Of a stretch of 64,000 nucleotides of DNA, positions 20,876 through 31,393 are shown piece after piece. The position numbers and the translations under genes were made by a program. Location: positions 1 to 64,000 of the forward strand of contig JAVKOQ010000257.1 of the NCBI GenBank assembly GCA_031835245.1. Reading direction: 5' to 3'. The DNA is from Balamuthia mandrillaris (Eukaryota > Discosea > Longamoebia > Balamuthiidae). Every line of letters starts with the position of its first letter. Positions within the stretch are counted from its first letter, which is position 1. The notes under the pieces were generated by a model, which was not told the origin of the DNA, made no database searches, and saw only the letters and a list, made by a program, of their open reading frames with translations.

Positions 20876-21302
20876 ATGTCGAGCAGTGTGGTGGCTAACA
20901 CACGACCCAAGACGCTCCAGCTCTACCGCCAGATACTGCGGACGGGAAAGAACTGGATGGCCAAGGAGCCCAAGAACACCTTGAAGGAACGCAACTGGAT
21001 CCTCAGTGAAGCCAGGAAAGGCTTCCACGCCAACATGAACGTTCGTGACCCGCAACAAATCCAACAATTGGTATACCGCTCACTTTCTTTCACCCGTCTC
21101 TCTCTAAGCTTACCACTCCTCATTAACAAACAAACAAACACACACACACATACAACAGTTGCGAGAGACAGAAGATCGCTACGCCATTGCCGTACACTAC
21201 CAAATCCCATACCCTCGCAGATACTATGCCAAACCGGGCGCCATCGACGAGGGAGGCGCCCTATATCAACCCGTTCCTGGCGAACAGAGAGAGTACTTGT
21301 GA
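20876..21302 (+). CDS. LYRM1: LYR motif-containing protein 1
   Basis: Small mitochondrial-type LYR protein; family members bind acyl carrier protein and help iron-sulfur or respiratory complex assembly. Exons 20876-21070 and 21159-21302; 112 aa. Shows LQLYRQILR (the LYR motif), a conserved Arg in the third helix segment, and the LYRM1-specific C-terminal block AIAVHYQIPYPR, which separates it from the other LYRM classes. No predicted presequence, as usual. The stop is TGA. The ATG at 20876 is directly followed by a short Ser-rich leader. Confidence 0.87.
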
Positions 21303-21658
21303 AAGAGAGACGGTAGGACTTCCAAACAAAACGGAAATGAAATGGAATGGAGTTTGTTGCTTCAACTGGTTCGCAATTCCCACACTTTATACTGTGCAAT
21401 AATAGAAAGGTATGTGAACTCTGAAAGTCACTTCTGCTTTTGTTCACGCTCATCCTTTTCTTCCTGACAAAAAAACAGTTCTTCTTCTCCTAGTATACCA
21501 ATTGACCACCTAAAAACGGCTTTTGTTGGTCTCATAGACTTTTGTAACATAATAACCTTTGTTCATCCTCCGCTTCTATTCCTTCAAAGACAAGTGAAAA
21601 AAAAAAGCAAGAGGCGTGTTCTTATTCTTCTTCAACAACAAGAACAACCAAGAGAAAA
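21303..21658. other. Intergenic between convergent LYRM1 and orphan gene
   Basis: 356 bases of 3' flanking sequence for both neighbours. AT-rich, with pyrimidine stretches. I see no further gene. Confidence 0.5.
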
Positions 21659-22045
21659 TCATCCATGTTGTGGATGCAACATTCGTGCCGTTTGATGATG
21701 ATGCGATGGAGAAGAGGGAGTAGCGGAAGAGGACGCAGTTAGATGGGATGATGGTGTGGCGGAGAGAGAAGGAGAAGAGAGAGAAGATGCGGTTGTTGTG
21801 GCAAAGAGCAGAGGCGAGGAGGCGGGTATTGTGGAGGGAGAGAGAAGAGAGGAAGCGTTTGTGGGAAAGAAGTAGGTATTCAGTTTGACTGGCAATGGCG
21901 GCATTTGTACTCCGGATATTGCGGGTAGCCTGTTCAAAAACAAAATCGAATAGAATGGGTGAGAAGCGCAGAAAGAGATGAAAAAAAAAAGGGGTAGTAA
22001 AAAAGAGAAGAAAGGGAGATGAAAGAAGAAAGATCGAAGAAGAGA

Positions 22046-22076
<31 letters not shown>

Positions 22077-23680
22077 AACTAGAAAGGCAGAAGAGAAAAG
22101 GGTGGAGGGTAGAAAGTACCATTGTAAGATGCGAGTGATGTTGTCAGAGAAGCGAAGCATGAGCTCATAGTTTTGAGAGACCCGTCCGTTGACCAGATTC
22201 TCACGCATGCTATTTATGACCCGCAGATTGTCATCCAACAGTTGGTTGGCTTTCGCTTCTGACAATGTATCCTCCTCCTCCTTTGGTTGTTGTGTCGTAG
22301 TTGTTGGTTGTGACTGTGTTGTTGTTGCGGTGATAGCCGCTGCTAGTGCTGTTGATGCGTTCGTTGGAGTGGGAGCTGAAATTGTTGTGTTCACAGTTGA
22401 GGGAGTGGTAGAAGTTATAGATGATCTTGATGGTGTAGAAGTGGTTGTGGTAGGCGTTAATGACGATCTGGTAGAGATTAGAGGTGTGGCGTTGGCAATC
22501 GTAGGGGTTGTTGCAGATGCTAGAGAAGGACCTGAAGGGATTTGATGAGAAGGTGTGGTTGTCCGTTGGATGGACGATGGTGTTGTAGCTACAGAAGGGG
22601 AAGCGGGAGAGGAGAGGTGGTGTAAAGTCTGCGTGTGATTAAGATTAGTGAGGATAGGAGCAGGAGAACGGGGGACAGTAATGGAAGGAGTTATAGTCGA
22701 GGAAGAAGAGGGAGAAGCAGCGGCAGCAACTGACGAAGAGGAAATAGTAGGACTGGTAGAGCTGCCATTTTGGTTGGAAGAGATGGTAGGATTTGTGCGT
22801 GGTGACTGTTGCTGAGAAGAGGGAGGAAGAGTGGCAGTAGAAACAAGCGATGGGGAAGAGGCTGCTTTAAGCAGTACTTGAGACCGTGAGTTGGGTGTCG
22901 CTAGGTTGGCCGTTGCCTGGGAGGAAGAGAAAGCCAAGTGAGAACAAGAACGAAAGAGAGAGAGAGAGAGAGAGAGGAGAATGAAAAGAGAAAATGAATG
23001 AAAGAGAGGACAAAGGCTAATAGAACAAGAAAAGAAAAAAGAACTCGGCCATCAGCTATGGGGTGCTCACCTTTTTGAGTCTCTTTCTAGCAAAGTCAGA
23101 CATGCTAAGAGTACGAGCAGGAGCCACGGTTGCATTTGCAGAAGCAGAACTGGCAGCAGTTGGCGTTGGTGTTGTTGCGGAAGGAATCGCAGAAGCAGAT
23201 GATGATGTAGGAGGAGAAGTAGTAGTGGCACCTCCTCCGGAGGGCCGTAGAGGAGCTGGTTTGGTGGAGGGCGGCTCCGGCTGTTTTCGTTTGGCAGAGG
23301 CAGAGTTTGCAAACTGAGAAAGTGCTGCCACTCGAGAGGAGGTGCTGTTTCGAGTTTTGTGTTAATTCTTCTTTCAAGCGGCAAAAATACAAAAAGAAAA
23401 AGAAAGAGGCCTCGGAAGGGATGACTCAAAAAATAACTGTTCTTTACCTATTTCTTGTGGAGTCTGTGGCAAGAACGGAGGTGGAAGTCGTCGTTTGTTG
23501 CATCGCTATGCCCTACGTGAAAGAAGGGAAAAACAAACAAACAAACAAACAACAACCCACAACAGATCAGATGAAAAGAAGGATTCGATGGCAAAATAAA
23601 TATAAAGCACAACGTACCGGAGTTGAAGTGACAGCTGGAGAAGAGACCGCAACGAGGCCGGATAGAGTAACGGAACTCAT
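21659..23680 (-). CDS. Ser/Thr/Pro-rich orphan with one conserved helical block
   Basis: Unrecognised. Exons: 23680-23618, 23512-23448, 23344-23071, 22916-22120, 21929-21659; 489 aa. Residues about 20-300 are low-complexity Ser/Thr/Pro/Ala, with one basic patch (DFARKRLKK, end of exon 3). The only globular-looking part is about residues 330-420: a helical segment beginning EAKANQLLDDNLRVINSMRE, then ENLVNGRVSQ and LMLRFSDNITRILQW, then LPAISGVQMPPLPVKLNTYF across the last splice. This layout (disordered tail plus a short amphipathic helix pair) is common in nuclear co-regulator subunits, which is only a guess. The C terminus is again S/T/H-rich. Splice phases are consistent throughout. Confidence 0.65.
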
Positions 23681-24139
23681 GACGGAAAAAAGGGAGGCAA
23701 CCCCCCAACAAGAAACAACAACAACAAGCTTTGCACCAGCTGCCCTCCGCCCCAACGACAATAAACGGTTTTCTCCTTCTCCCCTTCTTCGGTCGCCCCG
23801 ACTTTCTTCTCCTGGATTTTCCGTTGCGAACGATCTCGTGTCGACACGGATAGATCGAACCTAATGGGGAAAGTGAAATATTGTAGTCTGTAAAGATAAA
23901 CATGAAGATAAGGTTGGTATAAAAGGGATTGGTATCGTGGTCCTTGTGGTGGTTTCGTGATCTCGTGCTCGTGTTATAGTGTTCGTGTTCGTGTTCCCTC
24001 CGTAGGTGGGGGGAAATGAGATGAGGTCACTCAATTAACAGAGAAGGCGAGGAGGAGGAGCAGTCAACAAATTCAATAAATAAATAAATACAGAGAAAAG
24101 AAAATGGGCCATTGCCTCTCTCTCTTTGCTCATCTTCAC
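23681..24139. other. Intergenic/promoter region with a 12-base palindrome
   Basis: 459 bases upstream of the orphan gene and downstream of NAF1. Contains CGTGTCGACACG at 23837-23848, a perfect palindrome, and a GTTCGTGTTCGTG-like stretch near 23980. No exon recognised. Confidence 0.45.
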
Positions 24140-24938
24140 TCATTGCGCGGAAGATGGTCCCTGTTGTTGATGTTGTTGAGAGGAAGATGAAGGAGGAGGA
24201 GGGGGTGCCAATGAAGTGAAGAGATAGTCGTTGTGCATGGGCATGGCCAAGTCTGGAAGAGGGAGAGGAAGAGAATGAGGGGCAGCGGCTGGTGGCATTC
24301 GAAGAGGTTGCCAGCCACTCGCGGGAAAAGAAAAAGGAGGAGGAAAGGCAGGAGGAGGCGCATGGCTGTATTGATGTTGTTGTTGTTGTTGTTGGTAGTG
24401 ATAGTGTTGATGTTGTTGAGGGCTTGTTTGATGGTGATAAGGATGAGAGGGAGGATGAGGATAAATGGGAGGGTAAGGAGTGTTGGTGTGGAAGGAGGAG
24501 GAAGAGGCAGAAGAGAAAGAATGAGATGCGGTAGGTATTTGCTGTTGCAAGACGTGGTCAAGAAGATGGGGAGGTCTCGCCAATGGCGTATACACTTCTC
24601 CAACGCCGGCTTCTGCTGACACTGAAGAGGGGGTTTGTTGCTTGTGAGGCATGAAGCTATTGTGGGGAGGAGCAGTGGTTGCATGGTGTTGTTGTTGTTG
24701 CTGTTGTGAAGGAGGTCCTCTTCTTTGTCCACCACCACCACCTCTTCTGTTTTGGAATCCCTCGCCTTTACCTCCTCTTGTTCGCTGCTTTCTGCCGCGT
24801 CTGGAATGCACAAGTTTAAGCAAAGAAGCCGGGAAAGAAGAATAACGAACAAGAACACATACCTTTTTCTTGCTTGTTTGGCGGCTGCTTCCTTTTCATC
24901 ATCAGAAAACTCTATTTCCTATAGGTAAAGGACATTAG

Positions 24939-24984
<46 letters not shown>

Positions 24985-26038
24985 TGCTTACGTCTTCAGG
25001 CAATTCCTCATCGTGCTCGCCAGAGGCATCCGTGCCTTTGGTATAAATAGCCGCCGGAATGACATAGGAAGACTGTTCCTCCACATAATAGACCCTGGTG
25101 CCTCTCTCCACGCTCACTCTCTCCCCTTCTCCATTTTCTCCCCCGCTTGCTCCCCTTCCATCATAACGGACCGAGTAATAAGGGCTCTCCACCTGCCCAA
25201 AGACCTCAAACACCCGCCCCAACGGCTCCCTGTTCTCCAAACAAAGCACGCTGTCAATGTCCAAGGCAGGGCTGCCCTTGGCCGCCTCCACCACCGCAAA
25301 GCCCTCCACCAGGCTGGAGATCAGGCCCAGCGGCTTGATCTGGGCGTGCGCGGGGACCGGCGGCACTCGCTCCACCGGAGGGAGGCTCGTGATCTCGTTC
25401 TTAGTGCGAGGGATCTCTGTTTCGCCTCCTTCCATCACGTCCTCTTCCTCCAGCTCAAACCCTTCCTCCTCCTCCTCCTCTTCCTCAGATAGAGCTTCGT
25501 CACTATCGTAAACGTCCTCCTCCTCTTGTTCCTCCTCTGTTTTTGCTTGCAGCTCGGCGGTGGGTCCGGTCTGCTGTGCTGCTGGCTGATGGACTTGTTC
25601 TGTCGTTGTTGTTGTTGTGGTTGTGGGCCACAACGAGGAGGAGGACTGTGGCTCTTGCTTGACCTCCACGTCCATTGAGAACTCCTCTGCCTTCACCTCA
25701 GCAGCAGCAGCCGCTACATCAACAACCTCCTCGCTCAGCGCATCATTTTTTGCTGCTGTCGTTGTTTCAGGTGTTGGCGCGGGTGCAACTATCCTCGTGT
25801 CCGCAGCGGCACTCGCGTCCTCGCTGAAGGGGAGAGGTTGTTGCGGTGGCGGTGGTTGTTGCTCCCCCTCCGGAGGGGCTGCGCGCGCGCAGTCATTCCC
25901 CTCCACCACCATTCCCTTTCCCTCTGCCCCATTTGCGCTCGTGAGGCAAACGTGTTCCGCGGTCTCCGCCACCACCAACGACGACGACGACGACGATGGT
26001 GACCCTGCCAACGAGGCCGTCGCTGTGCTGTTCTCCAT
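24140..26038 (-). CDS. NAF1: H/ACA RNP assembly factor NAF1
   Basis: Assembly chaperone of H/ACA snoRNPs (including telomerase RNP in animals); it holds the Gar1 place in the immature particle. Exons 26038-24992, 24918-24863, 24800-24140; 587 aa. Residues 1-245 are acidic and disordered. The Gar1/NAF1 core beta-barrel runs from about 245 to 345: LPPVERVPPV, IKPLGLISSLVEGF, the conserved SVLCLENREPLGRVFEVFG and VESPYYSVRYD. The post-core DEIEFSDDEKE segment is also diagnostic. The C terminus (about 370-587) is Arg-Gly then Gln/His/Pro rich, as in other NAF1 proteins. A further in-frame Met lies at 26098, giving 20 more residues; I prefer 26038. Confidence 0.9.
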
Positions 26039-26279
26039 TTCTTTCTTTCTTTCTTCTTTCTTTTGTGTAGAGGAGGATATCATCAACCTATGAGGCACGA
26101 TTCCCTAGGAGTGTCGACAAAATGAGTCGTTTTGTATGAGGGTCTAGCGGAGGTACCCTCAGGCAAAACAACCACGAACCACGTTCATGTTTGTTGGACA
26201 AAATCAGTAGCAGAAGGAGGAGCGAGAAACTGAATATTTTCTTTTTGATTGAAACAAAATCGAGTAGTGGCTGCAAAAG
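26039..26279. promoter_or_regulatory. Shared promoter region of NAF1 (-) and PSMA5 (+)
   Basis: 241 bases between divergent starts. Contains the 8-base palindrome TGTCGACA at 26112-26119, which recurs near other gene starts in this window. Regulatory role is inferred from position. Confidence 0.35.
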
Positions 26280-27681
26280 ATGTTTTTGACGAGGTATGTT
26301 TTGATCTGAGAGTGAGATTGGGCCTTTTTCTTCGTTGTGAGAGAGAGCAGGAGTGTGGGTGCTAACGTTGCTTTTTTTGTTTGTTTGTTTATTTTCTTAG
26401 GAGCGAGTATGACCGTGGCATCAATACCTTTTCGCCAGAGGGAAGGTTGTTCCAAGTGGAATATGCTATTGAAGCCATCAAGGTAATACTTTTCTCTCTC
26501 TCTGTCTCTTCTTTCACTCTCTCTGCTCTCTTCTTTCACTCTCGTATTAACTGCTTCCTTGCTCTTTTTTTGATCTATGTATCTAGCTGGGCTCAACGGC
26601 AGTTGGCATCCAAACCTCAGAGGGCGTAGTGTTGGCCGTGGAGAAGCGTTTGACTTCGCCCCTTTTGGAGCCGAGCAGCGTGGAGAAGATCATGGAGATC
26701 GACTCTCACCTTGGAGCGGCCATGAGTGGCTTGACGGCTGACGCCAGGACGCTCATCGACTATGCACGAGTGGAGGCACAGAACTACACCTTTACCTATG
26801 ATGAGCCCATTTCAACAGAGTCTGTCACACAAGCCATCTGCGACTTGGCTCTGCGCTTTGGAGAAGACCGAAAGTCCAAATCCATGGTGCGTGCTTCATC
26901 CTGTCTTTCTTCATTTCCTTTTCTTTCTTCTCTTGCTTTTTGTCTCTTTTTGTCGTTTCTTTCTCTGCAAAGACTTGCCTTTGTTTGCTGAAGCACTTGT
27001 CTTCCATTTCTTTTTGCTGTTTTTGAAATACAGAGTCGTCCATTTGGAGTTGCTCTTCTCATTGCTGGTATTGATGAAAACGGTCCTGCCTTGTACGTTC
27101 TTCTCGTCCTATTTTTTTTTTTTTTGGTGCAATTGATGTTTAACACCTTTTTCTTTTTGTTCTCCCTTTCTCTCTCTCCCTCCCTCCAAATGCATAGGTT
27201 CCACACGGATCCCTCCGGCACATTCATTCAGTTTGAGGCCAAGGCCATCGGTGCTGGCTCTGAAGGCGCTCAGACCAACTTGCAAGAACATTACACTAAA
27301 GTATTTTATCTCCTCTTCTCTCTCCTCTTCTGGCCCTCTTGTTCTCGTTCTCTCTTTGCTCTTCTCTTTCCGCTCTCTCTTTAGTTTCTCCTCTTCTCAT
27401 TCTCCTACTATTGTCCTCTTATTACCCTTTATTTGTTGGCTTCTATTATGTTAAAATGACTCCTAACGAAACTCTTCTCTCTCTCACTGCTCAAATCTTA
27501 GTCGATGAGCTTAGCGGAGGCCGAGAAATTGGCGCTGCAAACGCTGAAACAAGTGATGGAAGAGAAAATCAGTTCCACCAATGTAGAAATCGCCTCCGTG
27601 CAGCTGAAGGATGGCAAACCCCGCTTCCGGATCTACTCCAAGGATGAGTTGGAGGCCATTCTTCAAACTTTGGATCACTAG
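26280..27681 (+). CDS. PSMA5: 20S proteasome subunit alpha-5
   Basis: Structural alpha-ring subunit of the 20S proteasome, forming part of the gate. Exons 26280-26293, 26401-26482, 26587-26886, 27034-27092, 27198-27300, 27502-27681; 245 aa against 241 in human. Reads [20 protein letters not shown], then the alpha-subunit signature [43 protein letters not shown] and the C-terminal helix LKQVMEEK. Exon 1 is only 14 bases. A near-perfect (TTTC)n array begins 35 bases after the stop. Confidence 0.98.
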
Positions 27682-27715
27682 GCTCACTTTTGAATACAAT
27701 GACACCATCTTCTCT

Positions 27716-27720
27716 GTTTT

Positions 27721-27816
<96 letters not shown>

Positions 27817-27818
27817 TT
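27716..27818 (+). repeat. (TTTC)n microsatellite
   Basis: About 25 perfect TTTC units directly downstream of the PSMA5 stop codon, probably in its 3' UTR or flank. It is the longest uninterrupted simple repeat in the window and likely polymorphic. Confidence 0.95.
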
Positions 27819-27927
27819 CATGGACACGAGCGTGGAGAAGAGAATAGAGAGGAGATATCTATTATAAAGAGCACAAAACCATGTCAAAAGGTGCAAAGTT
27901 CCTGATACGAAACATAACCGTGTCGTC

Positions 27928-29568
27928 ATGAAATCTGATGTTTTCCGTCGACAACAAGAAAGCAAAAAGAAAAATGAACCAAAAAAGCAGAAAGCAGATA
28001 AAGCAGTAACATTAACGAAAAAGAAGAGAATGAAAGAGGAGGAGCGGGTGTGGGTGGCATCGCCGCCCTCCAACAACCTCTATCTGCCCATAAAGAACTC
28101 CACCCTGGAGGGCTCCGCGCATTCCTTCAAAATGCATCAACATCATAGCAACAAGCGGTGGAACCGATGGCTGGCTTCCTTTGGTGGCAGCGCAGTCTTG
28201 GTGCCAATCTTGTCGTGCCTGTGCTACAGCGCAAGCTCCATGCTGATGACCTTGTCCAACAAATACATTTTGTCCGTGTGGAAGTTCGAAGCACCCGTTT
28301 TGCTCGTCTTGTATCAGGTTCGCTTCTTTCATTTGTTTCTATGTGAATGCAGCTAACTTTGTCTGTTTCTATTTCATGCTTCTCTCGAATAGAGCTGTTT
28401 TACTCTTGGGCTAACTCTGTTGTGCCATCACTTGGGGTTCCTTCAGCTGGAGACGTTGAAGCTTCAGAAGCTGAAGAAGTGGATACCTGTCAACCTATTC
28501 TTTGTGCTAATGCTTCTCACGGCTCAAAGCAGGTTTGGCACCTTACCTTCTCTGCTTCTTTCTCGTCTATCTTGCTCTATGGCTCTGACTCTTGTCTACG
28601 CTCTTCTTCTCCTATGCTCCTCTGCTTCTTTTTTTTCTTGCTGCTTCTCTCCTCGTCGACGTTCAGCTTGGGAAGATTGAGTGTTGCAATGGTAACCATT
28701 TTCAAGAACTTTACGACGATCGCTATAACGCTAGGTGACCGGTTCTTTTTCTACCATTCCATTTCCACAGGTGTGGCTGCCAGTCTTGTTGTTATGGTTT
28801 GTTGATTATCTCCATCTTTCATCTCTCCCTTTATCTCTCTCTTTTTCTCTCTCTCTCTCTATTTATCACGCATGTATAGTTTTTGGGGTCAGTGGTGGCT
28901 GGGTTTAACGACCTCGAGTTCAATGCCGTTGGATACTTTTATATGCTGCTCAACTGTGCTGCTCAATGCGCTTACGTGGTTAGCAATCACCTTTCTCTCT
29001 CTCTCTCTCTCTCATCGTTTGCTGACTGTTCGTTACAATACAGTTGTCAATGAAGAGGGCTCAAAACTTGGCACGGTTAGACCCATTCAACTCTGTTTAT
29101 TACAATAACGTGCTGTCAGTGCCCTCTCTTCTCCTTTTGTTGGTGTTACAGGGAGAGCTTTCCTCCTCAACATTCGCCTCGTAAGTTGTTCCCTGGAAAG
29201 TGAAGAAGAGAAAAAGAAGAGAGAACAGAGACCTGAAAAAGAATAAGCTAACTCAACATTTCCATATCTCTAGAGAGGCCTTTCAACATAGCTCCTTTTA
29301 TCTCATGCTTATAGCGAACGGTGGGTGCGGGTTTGCCATAAGCATGACATGCTTTTGGGCCATTCAAGCCACCTCTCCAACTACCTACAGCGTGGTCGGT
29401 GCTCTCAACAAGATTCCCCTGACCATCATAGGCAGCATTCTCTTTGGCAATCGCTTCACGACGATGGGAGCTATCAGCATCTTTGTTGGGCTTAGCGGTG
29501 GGGTCATCTATGCGTGGGCGAAAGCTGCTCAACAAATACGGCAACCAAAGCAACAACAATCTTCCTAA
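27928..29568 (+). CDS. Golgi GDP-mannose transporter (nucleotide-sugar transporter)
   Basis: Multi-helix antiporter bringing GDP-mannose into the Golgi in exchange for GMP. Exons 27928-28317, 28393-28532, 28667-28796, 28880-28978, 29044-29180, 29274-29568; 396 aa. The GDP-mannose-binding motif GALNK is present in the last exon (SVVGALNKIPLTI), as are AMVTIFKNFTT, NDLEFNAVGYFYMLLN and VYYNNVLS, all typical of Vrg4/GONST proteins. About ten hydrophobic segments can be counted from residue 85. The N terminus is basic and long; an internal Met at 28030 could be the real start, shortening it by 34 residues. The first ATG overlaps the 11-mer TGTCGTCATGA discussed in the findings. Confidence 0.9.
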
Positions 29569-29701
29569 CTCATCTTCTTTATTCTTTCTTTCTTGTTGTT
29601 TCTTTCTTTCTTTCGTCAGTTTCGGAGTGGAGTTTATTTATTTTTTGTTTTTTTTTTTTTGGTTAAAAAAAGAAATAAATGGGTGATAGTTCACCTTTTC
29701 A

Positions 29702-31256
29702 TCACGAGGAAGAAGAGGGAGAAGAAGGTGTTGTTGTGTTGTTTGCTTTTTTTCTTTTTCTGTTTTTGTTGCGAGTTTTTGTTGTGGCGGCGGGAGAGGG
29801 CCGAAGAGGAGGGAGAGGAGCAGAGGGAAGCTGGGAAAGAAGGTGTTGCGGGAAATGAATGATGCTTTGGTCGTTAAACGCTTGTTTGTAGGGCTCGAAC
29901 CCTTTCTCTATCCGCCGTTCTGCCATGAAAGGACCAACGTAAACGAAAACAAAAGCGAGAAAGGTTAAGGGTTTGCGGATATCGGAGAGAAGAAAGAGCA
30001 AGGGAAGAAGGAAAAGAAGGATATAGACTCCAGAAATATGTTCTCTTGTCTCTCTGAGTTGGGAAGTAGCCTACCATTGAAAGACAGTGAATGTGTGAAT
30101 GCCAGCATCGAGTGATGCGTGAATAAGCAGAGAGAGAGAGAGAGAGAGAGAGACGAACTGTTCGTGATAGAGCGAAAAACTGTTGCCAAAAAAGAGGAGG
30201 TGGGAGAGGCCTGTTGCTCCCCAATTGGCCTCCAGTACGTTGTTGTACAAATACTTGTCGCAGTGTGGCCTTTGAGTTGCGAGACCAACTTTTAGTACAT
30301 GGAATGCAATCAAGAGAAGAACAAGAATAATAACAGCTCTTACATGTAGAACAGAGTTTTGGCGTGTACGACGCGTCTGCCTTCCTGTTGTTGTTTAGCA
30401 GCAGGTCAGAGAAAGCGAGCAGAGGCCAGCGAGTGAGAAAGAGGAGACCTCGTTGCATGTGAGAAGGTTAGCTCCGTGCCGCCGCACCGTTTCCTCTTCT
30501 TGTACCGTGAAAGCAGGGTCATAGACGTGCATGTTGCCTCCCTTCTGTCCATTTGGAATCAACCAGAACGAATAAAGAAGAAGGAAGAAGGAAGAAGAAG
30601 GCGGAATGAGCACGAGTCCACTCAACAAGAGAGATGAGGTTAAAAAAAAGAGAACAAAACCGCGAAGCGTTGGTGAAGGAGCAACAACAAGCCAAACTGG
30701 TACTTGGCTTGCCGTGCTGAGCCAATGTGGCCCAAGCCGTAGCACACGATGTCCAATGCCTCTTCGCTACCGCCTTCTCCTATGGCCTCTGTCAACCTCT
30801 CTGAACGCATCAACATTGGATGGGGTTAAGAACGAGCTGAGGATCATATGTGAAAAAAAAAACAAACAAAGTGAACAAACCGACTACTTCGTTGAAAAAC
30901 TCGGAGCCAGCGATCTGCCTCCTGTTGGTTGTTTATTCGTTGCATCAACAAAACAACAACAACAAAGAACAAGAAACATACCCCATGTCTGCAAACTCCT
31001 CATCAGCAGAAAGAGGATTGTGCGGCTGGAGGAGATCATCATCATGCTTTGGGCGTCGTCGTCGCTGCTGAGTTTTCGTTGCTTGCTTGTAAGCAAAGCC
31101 GCCACTTCCTCCTCCTCCTTGTTTGTCTTCGTGGTGATGCCCTTCCCGCTTGTTATGATGATCCACCCTCAGCTTGGGTCCGTCCTTGCTTCTTCCTCCT
31201 CCTCCTCCTCCTCGCCCAATCAACTTCCACTCTGCCTCTTCTCTTTCATTTTCCAT
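29702..31256 (-). CDS. SRRD: SRR1-domain protein
   Basis: Homologue of Arabidopsis SRR1 / human SRRD, linked to circadian and heme-related regulation; its biochemical role is not settled. Exons: 31256-30982, 30921-30881, 30800-30661, 30544-30449, 30384-30344, 30269-30181, 30070-30029, 29919-29702; 313 aa. A Gly-rich, basic N terminus begins with a WKLIGR segment typical of the family. The domain then reads IVCYGLGHI..ARQAKYQFG, VYDPAFTVQEEE, TLFYMPHCDKYLYNN, LLFFGNS and the closing AFNDQSIIHFP. Several exons are tiny, so single boundaries could be off; the choice of 30181/30070 is the least certain. It converges with the GDP-mannose transporter (133 bases apart). Confidence 0.86.
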
Positions 31257-31393
31257 TTTCTTTTCCTCTTTTCTTTTTTTAAAAAAAGAAAAGAGAAAAG
31301 AGAAAAGAAAAAAGAAAAAAAAAACCTAAAATGTTTTATAATGTTATATAATGTTATTATAATATAATACGATATAGCAAGAAGAACAGTCTG

